A stretch of DNA of 64,000 bases from positions 124,001 through 188,000 of the forward strand of contig CAJPQK010000001.1 in assembly GCA_905372835.1 (NCBI GenBank), written 5' to 3'. The notes under the pieces are model-generated. The model had not been told where the DNA came from and did not search any database. It was given only the letters and a program-made list of their open reading frames with translations. Of this stretch, positions 27,192-35,427 are shown one piece after another. This stretch comes from Candidatus Saccharimonadota bacterium. GTDB taxonomy: Bacteria; Patescibacteriota; Saccharimonadia; Saccharimonadales; Saccharimonadaceae. Within the stretch, counting starts at the first letter, position 1. Every line of letters starts with the position of its first letter. Both the position numbers and the translations under genes were made by a program.

Positions 27192-27220
27192 TTTACAATA
27201 ATGTCATGATACGGTACAAT
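27192..27220 (+). promoter_or_regulatory. Promoter of tRNA-Asn
   Basis: TTTACA at 27192-27197 and TACAAT at 27215-27220 are spaced by 17 bases, with the tRNA starting 13 bases further on. This is one of the best sigma-70 promoters in the window. Confidence 0.7.
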
Positions 27221-27233
27221 GGCAATACGGTAT

Positions 27234-27308
27234 TCCGGCATAGCTCAGTGGTAGAGCGGTTGGCTGTTAACCAATAGGTCGCTGGTTCGAGCCCAGCTGC
27301 CGGAGCCA
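27234..27308 (+). tRNA. tRNA-Asn (anticodon GTT)
   Basis: A full cloverleaf can be drawn. The acceptor stem TCCGGCA (27234-27240) pairs with TGCCGGA (27298-27304), giving seven pairs, then discriminator G and an encoded CCA. The D stem is GCTC/GAGC. The anticodon stem GTTGG/CCAAT holds loop CTGTTAA with anticodon GTT. The T stem GCTGG/CCAGC holds loop TTCGAGC. It has its own promoter and terminator. The antisense gtrA gene ends inside it. Confidence 0.97.
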
Positions 27309-27719
27309 AGAAAAGACACTTCTACGGAGGTGTTTTTTCTTTGTTCCTTGGAATATGATTCGGTACCACACAAAATTCCACATCAGACTGATGCTGGTGG
27401 CGGCTAATTTTGCTATACTTAAGCCGAGTATGTTGGTTATGCCGAGTAGTTGGATGAGCAGCCATATGACGACTGGTTGTAAAACCCACAGGCCAGTGAC
27501 GGTGATGCAGATGAACCGGACGATTGGCTGGTGGCCGGTTTTGAAGGTGAATCGCCTATTGAGAACGTAGCTACTAATCATCCCTGCGGTGGTTGAAATA
27601 ATGATGGCTAATAGTAGCGGTGCGGTGAGCCATATCAATAGGGTGTATATCGTGATGTCAATGGCGGTGTTGAGAGCGCCGATGGTGGCAAAGGTGGTGA
27701 TTTGTTTGCGAATAGTCAT
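27267..27719 (-). CDS. GtrA-like membrane protein, 3' end antisense to tRNA-Asn
   Basis: A 150-residue protein with four membrane helices (about residues 10-28, 33-52, 72-95 and 100-120). It fits GtrA, a family that moves or helps move polyprenyl-linked sugars across the membrane; the motif SSYVLNRRFTFK is typical. The natural end appears to be near HLRRS. The last 20 or so codons read through the tRNA terminator and into tRNA-Asn on the other strand, and the TAA stop (27267-27269) is the complement of tRNA anticodon-loop bases. A -10-like TATACA lies eight bases before the ATG. Confidence 0.82.
   Translation of the reverse strand: MTIRKQITTFATIGALNTAIDITIYTLLIWLTAPLLLAIIISTTAGMISSYVLNRRFTFKTGHQPIVRFICITVTGLWVLQPVVIWLLIQLLGITNILGLSIAKLAATSISLMWNFVWYRIIFQGTKKKHLRRSVFSWLRQLGSNQRPIG
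27316..27338 (+). terminator. Rho-independent terminator of tRNA-Asn
   Basis: ACACTTC (27316-27322) and GAGGTGT (27327-27333) form a seven-pair stem (one G-T pair) closed by the loop TACG and followed by a T run. It starts eight bases after the tRNA CCA end. Confidence 0.8.
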
Positions 27720-27844
27720 GAGGTTAGTGTATACGGCTCGCCTTTAAATGAGCTGTAAGTGGTCTGAATAGAGTTAAAAATTTTAAGTTGATTGAAATGA
27801 TTTATTACTCCTGATTGATGTATAATCTAAAACGAGAGGCGTGC

Positions 27845-27907
27845 ATGAAAGATAGTGCGGAAGTACAGTTAAGTCTGAATAATTTTGAGTTGGTTATTGG
27901 GAGATAA
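27845..27907 (+). CDS. Possible 20-residue upstream peptide
   Basis: ATG at 27845 opens a 20-codon frame (MKDSAEVQLSLNNFELVIGR) that stops at 27907, eight bases before the start of the next gene. A GAGAGG sequence sits seven bases before it and TATAAT at 27821-27826, so it would be the first frame on the transcript. Its end overlaps the likely RBS (gggag) of the next gene, which allows translational coupling. The coding case is only suggestive. Confidence 0.35.
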   Translation: MKDSAEVQLSLNNFELVIGR

Positions 27908-27914
27908 ATATATA

Positions 27915-28886
27915 ATGCCTGATGAAACACATGTATGGGTAAAGATTACTACCCGGCCTAGTAATATAAATTTCTCAACAACAGTCTCTCTAAATGGTGA
28001 AAAATGGAATGTTGTGTTCTCTAATGACTACATAATGGCTGAGTCGCAAAAGACATACCCTCTTCCTCAGGGTAATTCAATTAGTGACGATAGGGCTATA
28101 GAGAATGTTATGAATCGGATTGTTGGGCATATCAGGAATTTGGGCTACTTCAGTATGGAGTTAGATATGAAATGGGGTTATGAAGGAGGTTATGGTGAGG
28201 TACATGTTTATGCTGAGGGAGTAGATATTTTTCCTTCAATTCATCAGAACAGTTCAGCAAAATACAGTGAACATAGTCTGGAGCTGGCAGAGCGAATAAT
28301 AAAGGACATCAGAAGTAGTCGTAAAAAGGGTCTCAAGACAATGCTAAATTATTGGAGGAGAGCGAAAGAATTAGACAATCTTGGTTTTGATTCAGAAGCT
28401 TATCTAAACTATTTTAAAGTTATAGAATGCCTATCTGAGCTCAATAACCCTCAATACAAGACAATAGTTGAACGGTTTAGCCCCGGAGGAATACCACAGA
28501 AAACCTTATGTAAAAAATATAGAGTAAAAAGAGAAGCAGACAAGAGACGTTTAAACGGCCAAATATGTTTTGTGGCTAAAGCGCTTAGTGCCGCTGGAAG
28601 TGATTCACGCATAAGAAGAGGGCTTTTTATGAAAGTGCTTGATATTGTGTATATACGTCATCATTGGAATGTAGCTCATAAACTATTTCGTTCTAATCCA
28701 TATGACAGCTATGATGCGATAGGTCAGCATAGTGATGAGTTTAGTCTTGTAATGATCGAAAATACTTATATTAGCATAATCACACAGCTTTTAGTACTCC
28801 TTTATGTTAAACCTGGTCAATACGGGCTTTCCATGAATGGTAATATGCCTATGATCGTATCTTTACCGGGAAAAGGTAGAACATGA
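27915..28886 (+). CDS. Hypothetical protein with a HEPN-like RxxxxxxH motif
   Basis: A 323-residue protein I do not recognise as a named family. The ATG at 27915 is preferred over an upstream TTG because gggag lies about ten bases before it. The N-terminal half is beta-rich (HVWVKITTRPSNINFST). The C-terminal half is helical and contains YIRHHWNVAHKLF, in which Arg248 and His255 are spaced as Rx6H, within the R-x4-6-H range of HEPN ribonuclease motifs; YLNYFKVIECLSEL before it resembles ApeA/abortive-infection HEPN regions. Base composition is AT-richer than the flanks, suggesting transfer. A role in phage defence is possible, not shown. Confidence 0.55.
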   Translation: MPDETHVWVKITTRPSNINFSTTVSLNGEKWNVVFSNDYIMAESQKTYPLPQGNSISDDRAIENVMNRIVGHIRNLGYFSMELDMKWGYEGGYGEVHVYAEGVDIFPSIHQNSSAKYSEHSLELAERIIKDIRSSRKKGLKTMLNYWRRAKELDNLGFDSEAYLNYFKVIECLSELNNPQYKTIVERFSPGGIPQKTLCKKYRVKREADKRRLNGQICFVAKALSAAGSDSRIRRGLFMKVLDIVYIRHHWNVAHKLFRSNPYDSYDAIGQHSDEFSLVMIENTYISIITQLLVLLYVKPGQYGLSMNGNMPMIVSLPGKGRT

Positions 28887-28999
28887 TCGCTATAATAGTA
28901 TTTTCTATACCCTATCTTATAAGTATTCGCATTTTTGATAACCGTTAATATACTATTAAGCATAAAGGCTATTTAAAGCAAAATTACAGACACCTCGTC

Positions 29000-29005
29000 T
29001 ATAGT
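29000..29005 (+). promoter_or_regulatory. -10 box of the GT2-GT39 gene
   Basis: TATAGT seven bases before the ATG at 29013, no RBS; predicted leaderless messenger. The rest of the 126-base gap from 28887 is AT-rich with no other clear element. Confidence 0.4.
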
Positions 29006-29012
29006 TGCTTGC

Positions 29013-31607
29013 ATGAATACGAAAGCAGCAACCATACCCCAACCGCTGGCTCGACCGCGACATATCGCCGCCACTCAGAACCAGCCGTCGTTTCGGGCAA
29101 TTGCCCGTCCGCTTGTCGACATTGTCGTACCGGTGTTAAATGAGGAGAAGATTCTTCAAAAAAGCATCACGACGCTTGATGAGTATATGGCGAAACACCT
29201 GCCGTATCGCTATCAAATCACCATTGCGGACAACGGCAGTCAGGACAAGACGCTGGAAATTGCCAAGAACTTAGCGGAAAAGCACCAGTCAGTGCGTGTA
29301 GTAAGCCTAGTAGAGCGCGGTCGCGGACGAGCGCTCAAACAGGTTTGGCAGAATAGCCCAGCGGACATCTTGGCGTATATGGACGTTGATCTATCGACTA
29401 GCCTGGATGATTTTCTGCCGATGATTCAGCCGTTGGTGGCGGGCGAAGCTGGTGTAGCGATTGGTTCGCGGCTGATGAAAGATTCTAGAACCAGTCGTGG
29501 CGTGAAGCGGGAGTTCATCTCGCGTTGCTATAGCAACATTATCAAATGGACGTCAGGCATCAAGTTTAGTGATGCACAGTGCGGTTTCAAGGCGATTCGC
29601 CGGGACGTTGCCGCAAAGTTCTTACCAAAAATCAAAGACAATGAGTGGTTTTTCGACACTGAATTGTTGATCAAAACTGAGCGGGCGGGTGTGCCGATTC
29701 ATGAACAGCCAGTGACTTGGATTGAGGATACGGATAGCCGTGTGAAAATTGTGAAAACAGCTATTGATGATCTGAAAGGGCTATACCGCGTTAATAAGGA
29801 ACTAGACAAACGGTCGTGGTTTGAGAGATGGACGCTACCAGTGCTATTGGCGCTGACTGGTGTGCTGTATTTGTTTGGCGCGCTTCATAATGGCATGGCG
29901 AATAGTTACTATGCGGCGGCGGTGCAAGCGGCCAGTCAGGATTGGACGGCGTGGTTGTTTGGTAGTCTGGATGCGGCCAATTATGTGTCGGTTGATAAGC
30001 CGCCACTAGCGACGATGGTGATGGGACTGAGCGCGCGGTTGTTTGGTTTTTCAAGCTTTTCGATGTTACTACCGAGTGTGTTGGCGGGAGTTGGTTCAGT
30101 GTGGCTGGTGTACGGGGCAGTAAAACGGCAGTTCGGTTTCACTAGTGCTGTTATTGCTGGAGCGACACTGATGCTAACACCGGTGGCGGCGCTGATGTTT
30201 GGCTTTAACAACCCTGATGCGATTCTGACATTGATGCTGACCGCCAGTGGCTACGCGTTTTTACGCTCGCTAGAGGGCAAACGACCACTGTTGTGGCTGG
30301 GTCTAGCAGGGCTGTTCACGGGGCTAGCGTTTAATACTAAAATGCTCCAGGGGCTGATGGTGTTACCAGCGATGGTGCTAGTCTATTTGGTGTTTGCCAA
30401 GCCGCCGATTGTCACGCGGTTTCTACACGTGATGTTTGCCGGCGTCATCACCACGATGTCGACGCTGTGGTGGAGTGTGCTGGTCTGGCTGACGCCAGCT
30501 GGTAGCCGGCCGTGGGTGGGTAGCACTAATGATAACAATATTTGGAGTTTGATTTTTGGCTATAACGGCTTTGGTCGATTACTTGGTGGGCGTGGTATGG
30601 GTGGTGGCCCCGGTGGCGGACATGGTCCAGGCAGTACGGGTTTCGGCGGGCAAACGGGAATTTTCAGGATCTTTAACAATGATTTTGGGCCAAATATTGC
30701 TTGGCTGCTGGTGTTGGCTCTGGCGGGCGGTGGATTATTGCTGTGGATTCTACGCAAAACACCCCGAACGAATCGTGGGCGAGCGGCAGTAATGTTCTGG
30801 ATGCTATGGCTATTAATTCACATCGTGATTTTCAGCATGACCAGTGGTGTGATTCACCCGTACTACGTGGTGGTGATGGCGCCAGCGGTGGCGGCACTCG
30901 TCGGTATCAGTCTGCCGTTTTTGTGGGGCGCCTATGTCAGGCGCAAACTATATGCGTGGCTACTGCCGGTGCTGGTCGGCGTGACGGCAGTTACCACAGT
31001 GATTATCCTCGGTTATACTGGCACGATGATTTGGCTGATGTGGATAGTGGGTCTGTTGGGGCTGGCGGGGATGATTGGATTATTAATCAACCTTTACGCA
31101 CCGCGGCGGTGGCTGCAAAACTCGGCAATCGTCACTGCCCTAGCTGCCTGTACACTCGCTCCGACGGTGTATACCCTAGCGACAGTCAACGTCGCGCACA
31201 CCGGTAGCATCCCGACGGCCGGGCCGAGTTCGACGGCGATGCAAGGCAGCAATAACGAAACATCACAGGCGGACAGTCAATTGGTGCAGTATCTTTTGCG
31301 GCATCAACATGGAGCAACCTGGCTGGTGGCAGTAGCCAGCACCAACGAGTCGGCAGCGATTCAGCTGACCAGCGGCCAGCCGGTCATGGCAGTCGGTGGG
31401 TTTAACGGTAGCGATACGCCGCTGACACTGGAACAACTCAAGCAATTAATAAAGGACGGCAAGGTCAACTATTACGCCATCAGTTCACATGGTCACGGCG
31501 GCGGCCCAGGCGGCGGTAATAATGAAATCGCAGCGTGGGTTAAACAGACTGGTACCGTCGTTAATTATGGAGGTAGCGATGTAACATTATACAAATTATC
31601 TAGATAG
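29013..31607 (+). CDS. Fusion of polyprenyl-phosphate GT2 and GT39-like membrane mannosyltransferase
   Basis: An 864-residue protein with two enzymes in one chain. Residues 33-265 form a DPM1-like GT2 domain (VDIVVPVLNEEKILQKSI, YMDVDLSTSLDD, IGSRLMKDSRTSRG). From about 270 comes a GT-C part with some 12 helices; YYAAAVQAASQDW and YVSVDKPPLATMVMG fit the catalytic loop of ArnT/PMT-type (GT39) enzymes. A glycine-rich loop (GGRGMGGGPGGGHGPG) lies near residue 530 and a second (HGHGGGPGGGNNE) near the C-terminus. It could charge a lipid phosphate with hexose and pass it to a protein or glycan outside. Confidence 0.88.
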   Translation: MNTKAATIPQPLARPRHIAATQNQPSFRAIARPLVDIVVPVLNEEKILQKSITTLDEYMAKHLPYRYQITIADNGSQDKTLEIAKNLAEKHQSVRVVSLVERGRGRALKQVWQNSPADILAYMDVDLSTSLDDFLPMIQPLVAGEAGVAIGSRLMKDSRTSRGVKREFISRCYSNIIKWTSGIKFSDAQCGFKAIRRDVAAKFLPKIKDNEWFFDTELLIKTERAGVPIHEQPVTWIEDTDSRVKIVKTAIDDLKGLYRVNKELDKRSWFERWTLPVLLALTGVLYLFGALHNGMANSYYAAAVQAASQDWTAWLFGSLDAANYVSVDKPPLATMVMGLSARLFGFSSFSMLLPSVLAGVGSVWLVYGAVKRQFGFTSAVIAGATLMLTPVAALMFGFNNPDAILTLMLTASGYAFLRSLEGKRPLLWLGLAGLFTGLAFNTKMLQGLMVLPAMVLVYLVFAKPPIVTRFLHVMFAGVITTMSTLWWSVLVWLTPAGSRPWVGSTNDNNIWSLIFGYNGFGRLLGGRGMGGGPGGGHGPGSTGFGGQTGIFRIFNNDFGPNIAWLLVLALAGGGLLLWILRKTPRTNRGRAAVMFWMLWLLIHIVIFSMTSGVIHPYYVVVMAPAVAALVGISLPFLWGAYVRRKLYAWLLPVLVGVTAVTTVIILGYTGTMIWLMWIVGLLGLAGMIGLLINLYAPRRWLQNSAIVTALAACTLAPTVYTLATVNVAHTGSIPTAGPSSTAMQGSNNETSQADSQLVQYLLRHQHGATWLVAVASTNESAAIQLTSGQPVMAVGGFNGSDTPLTLEQLKQLIKDGKVNYYAISSHGHGGGPGGGNNEIAAWVKQTGTVVNYGGSDVTLYKLSR

Positions 31608-31629
31608 TAAATTAACGAAAGGGGAAATT

Positions 31630-32070
31630 ATGGCAATTTCACAAACCAAACAAGCACAATTCACCACGCCAGAAGCGGTCTATGATCAGCCGCATGTGCC
31701 GCGCCCGAATGGTACGAATTCTGGCAAGAATGGGTTAAGCGCCGGGGCAATTACTGGCCTAGCGGTCGGCGGCGTCGTGGCCTGTGCGCTCAGCTTTGTC
31801 GTTGGTATGCAAGTCGGCGGCTCGCAAAATAGTGGCATGAATAGTCAGGCTGGCGGTCCGCCGGGTATGAGTCAAATTCAGAATGGGCAGCCAGGTGGGC
31901 CGGGTGGACAAACGGGCAGTACACCGGGTGGTGGTCAGAACCAGACTCAAAATTCACAAACGCCAGCGGTGCAGAATAACGGTACAGGACAAAATAACCA
32001 AGCCACGCCGTCGGGTCAAACCGGCTCAGTACAGTCGCCAACCACCAACACCCCACCGCAGACCAATTAA
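31630..32070 (+). CDS. Membrane-anchored low-complexity surface protein
   Basis: A 146-residue protein with a short cytoplasmic N-terminus, one helix (about residues 37-60, SAGAITGLAVGGVVACALSF) and an extracellular tail made almost only of Gly, Gln, Pro, Asn, Ser and Thr (GGPPGMSQIQ, GQPGGPGGQTG, GSTPGGGQNQTQN). It follows the GT2-GT39 gene by 22 bases with RBS aaaggggaaatt, and a terminator closes the pair. The Ser/Thr-rich tail is a plausible target for O-glycosylation by that enzyme. No known family. Confidence 0.7.
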   Translation: MAISQTKQAQFTTPEAVYDQPHVPRPNGTNSGKNGLSAGAITGLAVGGVVACALSFVVGMQVGGSQNSGMNSQAGGPPGMSQIQNGQPGGPGGQTGSTPGGGQNQTQNSQTPAVQNNGTGQNNQATPSGQTGSVQSPTTNTPPQTN

Positions 32071-32088
32071 CCAGCGGCGAATCAACAA

Positions 32089-32120
32089 AAAGCAGCGTCT
32101 ACCTCCTCGGGCGCTGCTTT
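32089..32120 (+). terminator. Terminator after the GT2-GT39 unit
   Basis: AAAGCAGCG (32089-32097) pairs with CGCTGCTTT (32112-32120), nine pairs, loop of 14 bases, with the T run built into the 3' arm. It lies 19 bases after the stop codon. Confidence 0.7.
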
Positions 32121-32149
32121 CTTGATTGTTAAAAATGGTAAATCAGACG

Positions 32150-32155
32150 TATAAT
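32150..32155 (+). promoter_or_regulatory. -10 box of the permease operon
   Basis: TATAAT six bases before the GTG start at 32162, no RBS. Predicted leaderless messenger for a three- or four-gene operon. Confidence 0.45.
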
Positions 32156-32161
32156 AGATGA

Positions 32162-33142
32162 GTGAAAAAACGTCAAAGTACAAACAAACGTTGGCTACTG
32201 GCTGCAGTGGTAGTCGCAGTGCTTCTTGTGGTGAAGGTTGTTGGACGAAACCTGTCCATGGAGCTACCCAAGCATTTCCAAGACTTTATCACCCTGACTT
32301 TGAGCGTCATCATTGAAGCATTGCCGTTTGTGATGCTGGGTATGTTTTTTTCCATGGCTGTTCGGGTGTGGTTGCCTCACGACTGGCTACTTCAGCACCT
32401 GCCAAAACAACCATTCCTGCGCCGTGCTCTCATCTCGCTGCTTGGAGTGTTGATGCCGGTTTGTGAATGTGGTAACGTGCCATTAGCACGAGGATTGCTT
32501 GCCAAAGGGTTAACACCAGCAGAATCGCTCACCTTCCTTTTGGCTGCACCAATACTCAATCCTGTGACTATCATCACAACTCAGCAGGCATTCTCTGATG
32601 ATACCACTGTACTGATTGCCAGAATTCTGGGCGGTTTTTTGATCGCCAATCTCATTGGTTGGATATATAGTTCCACGCGACAAGACGCCATGCTGCGTCC
32701 AGAATTCGTCGCCAGTTGCAAAGAGAAAAACGACAATTCAAACAGGCTCATTGACGCGCTTCATTTTTTCAAACATGAAACGCGCACCATGATGCCAGCG
32801 CTAATCATTGGCGCCATGGTTGCTGGTCTCATCCAAGTTGTTGTGCCACGCGAAACCATTTTATTGTTAGGAAACAGCCCGGCCTGGTCAGTGTTGGTCA
32901 TGATATTGTTGGCATTTGTGGTGTCAATTTGCTCTAGTGTTGATGCATTCTTTGCATTGGCATTCCGCGGTACGTTCACCTCTGGTTCACTGGTCAGCTT
33001 TCTGACATTTGGTCCGATGATTGACATTAAAATGCTGAGTTTGATGCGCACAACGTATCGCCGAACGGTACTAGTGCAAGTGTCATTGTTGGTAGTACTA
33101 CTAACAGCGCTACTGGGATTGGTGGTAAACTATGTATTCTAA
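32162..33142 (+). CDS. Permease of the DUF318/UPF0718 (YraQ-like) family
   Basis: Membrane protein of 326 residues from a GTG start, with about eight helices. LGVLMPVCECGNVPLARGLL, near residues 98-117, is the CxCG-containing signature of the DUF318 permeases, and the repeat-like second half has VSICSSVDAFFALAFRG and GPMIDIKM. The family includes proteins linked with metal or organoarsenical export, but the substrate here is unknown. It overlaps the next gene by 11 bases, and the permease plus TIGR03943 pairing recurs in many bacteria. Confidence 0.85.
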   Translation: MKKRQSTNKRWLLAAVVVAVLLVVKVVGRNLSMELPKHFQDFITLTLSVIIEALPFVMLGMFFSMAVRVWLPHDWLLQHLPKQPFLRRALISLLGVLMPVCECGNVPLARGLLAKGLTPAESLTFLLAAPILNPVTIITTQQAFSDDTTVLIARILGGFLIANLIGWIYSSTRQDAMLRPEFVASCKEKNDNSNRLIDALHFFKHETRTMMPALIIGAMVAGLIQVVVPRETILLLGNSPAWSVLVMILLAFVVSICSSVDAFFALAFRGTFTSGSLVSFLTFGPMIDIKMLSLMRTTYRRTVLVQVSLLVVLLTALLGLVVNYVF

Positions 33143-33881
33143 GGTATCGAGATGGATTAACAAGGTAGACGAATGGAGTGGTATTATGCTGATATTGGCT
33201 GCCAGCATTGCCACTATATGGCTATCTTTCGAGGAAAAGCTCAAATGGTATATTCATCCGCGCTATGAATTATTTTCTCTGGCATTAGCAACGACTGGCG
33301 TTTTACTCGCCCTCGCCGCGCTCATTACACTACCAAAGCACAATCACAAAACCTCACATAAACGATATCGGCCATATGGCACCATGGTGATAATCATTAG
33401 CTCGGTCGTCATGCTGCTGGTGATACAGCCGGCAGCGTTGACCAGTTTGACGGTGAGCCAGCGGGTGATGAACAGTGGGGTAAACGCGACCAGCGATGCT
33501 CGTGAGTCGGCTATTCTCAAAGAAAGAGGTAGCTACACCAACTTCACCATCAAAGATTGGTCGCTCTTATTATCCCAATCCAGCGACCCAAAACAATACC
33601 AAAACAAACCAGCTAAAGTTAGTGGATTTATCACGGCCAGCAAGGATGAGAATGTTTTCTTTGTTTCGCGTTTTGTGGTGACATGTTGTGCTTTGGATGC
33701 TCGCCCAATTGGCGTGCCGGTGTACAGCCCAGGTTGGCGCAAAACTTTTGCTCCAGATCAGTGGGTAGAAACCAGTGGGGTGTTCATCGCCAATCCGAAT
33801 ACTAACACTACCGAGCGTACAGTTCTGTCGCCTGATTATGTCAGGCCGATTGATAAGGAGAAAAACCAATATGTCTATTAG
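33132..33881 (+). CDS. TIGR03943/DUF1980-family membrane protein
   Basis: A 249-residue protein with three N-terminal helices and a C-terminal outside domain of about 130 residues. The segment VSGFITASKDENVFFVSRFV, followed by TCCALDARPIGVPVY, is the conserved core of the TIGR03943 family (B. subtilis YcgQ type), with a Cys-Cys pair that could bind metal. It is translated in overlap with the permease and probably forms a complex with it. The cargo is unknown; metal is a guess from the paired cysteines. Confidence 0.85.
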   Translation: MYSKVSRWINKVDEWSGIMLILAASIATIWLSFEEKLKWYIHPRYELFSLALATTGVLLALAALITLPKHNHKTSHKRYRPYGTMVIIISSVVMLLVIQPAALTSLTVSQRVMNSGVNATSDARESAILKERGSYTNFTIKDWSLLLSQSSDPKQYQNKPAKVSGFITASKDENVFFVSRFVVTCCALDARPIGVPVYSPGWRKTFAPDQWVETSGVFIANPNTNTTERTVLSPDYVRPIDKEKNQYVY

Positions 33882-34278
33882 CTTTGTGAAACGAACTCAG
33901 CGGTGGCAATGGGTGATGCTGGTTGCCGTCATTATTGTCGCTATCATGTTTGTCCTGGTCGACAGGCAAGGTCCACGGTTGCGGCGTGCTGAATATATTC
34001 CGGCACCAAAATCTGGTAGTGTTGCACAGTGGCGATTTTATTTTAATCAGTCAGTCAAAGACCCTTCGCCAGATAATGTTCGTCTGTCAGCTGGGCGGTT
34101 ATATGGCGTGACGACAACAAACGACGTTGTCACGGTTCAGGTGCTCAAAACAGGCCCAGAACCAACAGAACAGCACGTCACCATCATTGATCTACAGAGT
34201 AAATACGGCAATCGTAGTAGTACTATAACGCACGTGGTTCGCAAGCCAGACACATTGTTCTACAATCCTACCAAATGA
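33871..34278 (+). CDS. Membrane-anchored Ig-like domain protein
   Basis: A 135-residue protein from the ATG at 33871 (RBS aaggagaaaaaccaat; longer in-frame readings lie inside the preceding gene). One N-terminal helix (about residues 13-31) leads to a single outside domain. WRFYFNQSVKDPSPDNVRLS resembles the start of SbsA-type Ig-like or CopC-like beta-sandwich domains. It overlaps the TIGR03943 gene by 11 bases and is likely the third part of the permease system. No metal-binding residues stand out. Confidence 0.65.
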   Translation: MSISFVKRTQRWQWVMLVAVIIVAIMFVLVDRQGPRLRRAEYIPAPKSGSVAQWRFYFNQSVKDPSPDNVRLSAGRLYGVTTTNDVVTVQVLKTGPEPTEQHVTIIDLQSKYGNRSSTITHVVRKPDTLFYNPTK

Positions 34279-34346
34279 TTATTGTTTACAGCTTTTTTAA
34301 AGACTGGCAGCGTATCATCAAGGTATCACTAACAGAAAGGATGATC

Positions 34347-34619
34347 ATGAACAAGGTGCAAGCAAACGAAATCAACTTAACCACCAACGAGGCACTGGTA
34401 TTGCAGCAAGTCTACGAAGATGGCGGTGACGATGCAGCCGTGCTGGCAGCACAAATGGGCATGCCGCGCCGAACAGCGATGCATGTGCTGGCGGATTTGC
34501 GGCATAAAGGTTTGATGGCGATCGACCAAGCCTATGGCGACGCCTGGGTGCGGCTAACCACGCGCGGTAAACAGCTGGTGCAGCGAATTTGGCCGGAAGC
34601 TCAGGCGATAGCTGCCTAA
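34347..34619 (+). CDS. Small winged-helix DNA-binding protein
   Basis: A 90-residue protein chosen from the ATG at 34347, which has gaaagg seven bases before it; an upstream reading from 34275 overlaps the previous stop codon and has no RBS. LTTNEALVLQQVYEDGGDD, VLAAQMGMPRRTAMHVLADL and GLMAIDQAYGDAWVRLTTRG form a MarR/wHTH-like fold of helix-turn-helix plus wing. It follows the permease trio by 68 bases and may regulate it. A damaged second copy of its 3' half lies at 36123-36231. Confidence 0.7.
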   Translation: MNKVQANEINLTTNEALVLQQVYEDGGDDAAVLAAQMGMPRRTAMHVLADLRHKGLMAIDQAYGDAWVRLTTRGKQLVQRIWPEAQAIAA

Positions 34620-34653
34620 GTATTACCTATCGGCAACCATGCAGTCATATTGA

Positions 34654-35427
34654 CTACTTCAACCCCCGAAAAGTACTTGATTTGACGTTATCATGCATCG
34701 CGTTGTCTCTAAGAAGTTTCTTTATCGTTTTCACATCGTCGGGCTGTCCTGCTACAAGATATTGAGCCTTGTTGCCATGTCTATCAATCGCCTGCTTGAA
34801 GCGTTCTTGGCTTTGAGAAAGGCTAGCATTGGTCTCATAAGTCATATTAGCTGTTTTGTTTGCTAGCTCTGAGAGTTCCTTGTCAAAGACATTTACTCCC
34901 TTGTCTAGGTGATAGAGCATGATAGGGCGTTTACCGGCCCACTGCCTGACAATTGGTCGCATTGCTGAGATACCGACATCAGAGGCGAAGCAAACCAGCG
35001 GCTCGTTGCCGTCTGTAACTGACAAAGAAGATTCCAGCCAACTCATCTTGACCTGACTACCTGCTGGTAGGCTAGTCAAAGCTTTTTTATAGGGACTACC
35101 GCTATTGTGGGTTAGGATAATAATTTCATTATCCTCAGGACTAGAGGCGATACTCAGCCAACGACTTGTCTGTTCGCCCTTATGATCATTCTTTTCACCA
35201 CCAGATGCCGTACTGGGTAGTGTGACCTTGGCATAAGAGCCTGCCTTCCATGTCATAGTATCAGGCTTTGTTAGGCGAATGACATGAAGGTCTCCGCTAG
35301 GGTTTTCGATAGATTTGACCGATAACGTTTGGCCTCTCCCTAAGTAGGCGATGACACCCCAAGTGGCAAGGCCTATAACTGTAAGAATAGATATAACGAT
35401 GATTACCATTTTTTTACTCCTTTTCAT
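34654..35427 (-). CDS. Membrane-anchored FNR-type flavoprotein
   Basis: A 257-residue protein with an N-terminal helix (about residues 7-29) followed by a ferredoxin-reductase-like domain. SRWLSIASSPEDN is the FAD-binding RxxS segment, and FASDVGISAMRPIVRQW takes the place of the nucleotide-binding GGGIGxTP loop. It would move electrons at the membrane between NAD(P)H and an unknown partner. Transcribed after the TetR gene with an ATGA overlap. The NAD(P)-binding glycine loop is changed, so nucleotide choice is unsure. Confidence 0.75.
   Translation of the reverse strand: MKRSKKMVIIVISILTVIGLATWGVIAYLGRGQTLSVKSIENPSGDLHVIRLTKPDTMTWKAGSYAKVTLPSTASGGEKNDHKGEQTSRWLSIASSPEDNEIIILTHNSGSPYKKALTSLPAGSQVKMSWLESSLSVTDGNEPLVCFASDVGISAMRPIVRQWAGKRPIMLYHLDKGVNVFDKELSELANKTANMTYETNASLSQSQERFKQAIDRHGNKAQYLVAGQPDDVKTIKKLLRDNAMHDNVKSSTFRGLK

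Noticed and set aside
34275..34346. Longer N-terminus of the small winged-helix protein
   Set aside because: It overlaps the previous stop codon, lacks an RBS, and its residues do not belong to the fold; the ATG at 34347 has a proper RBS.
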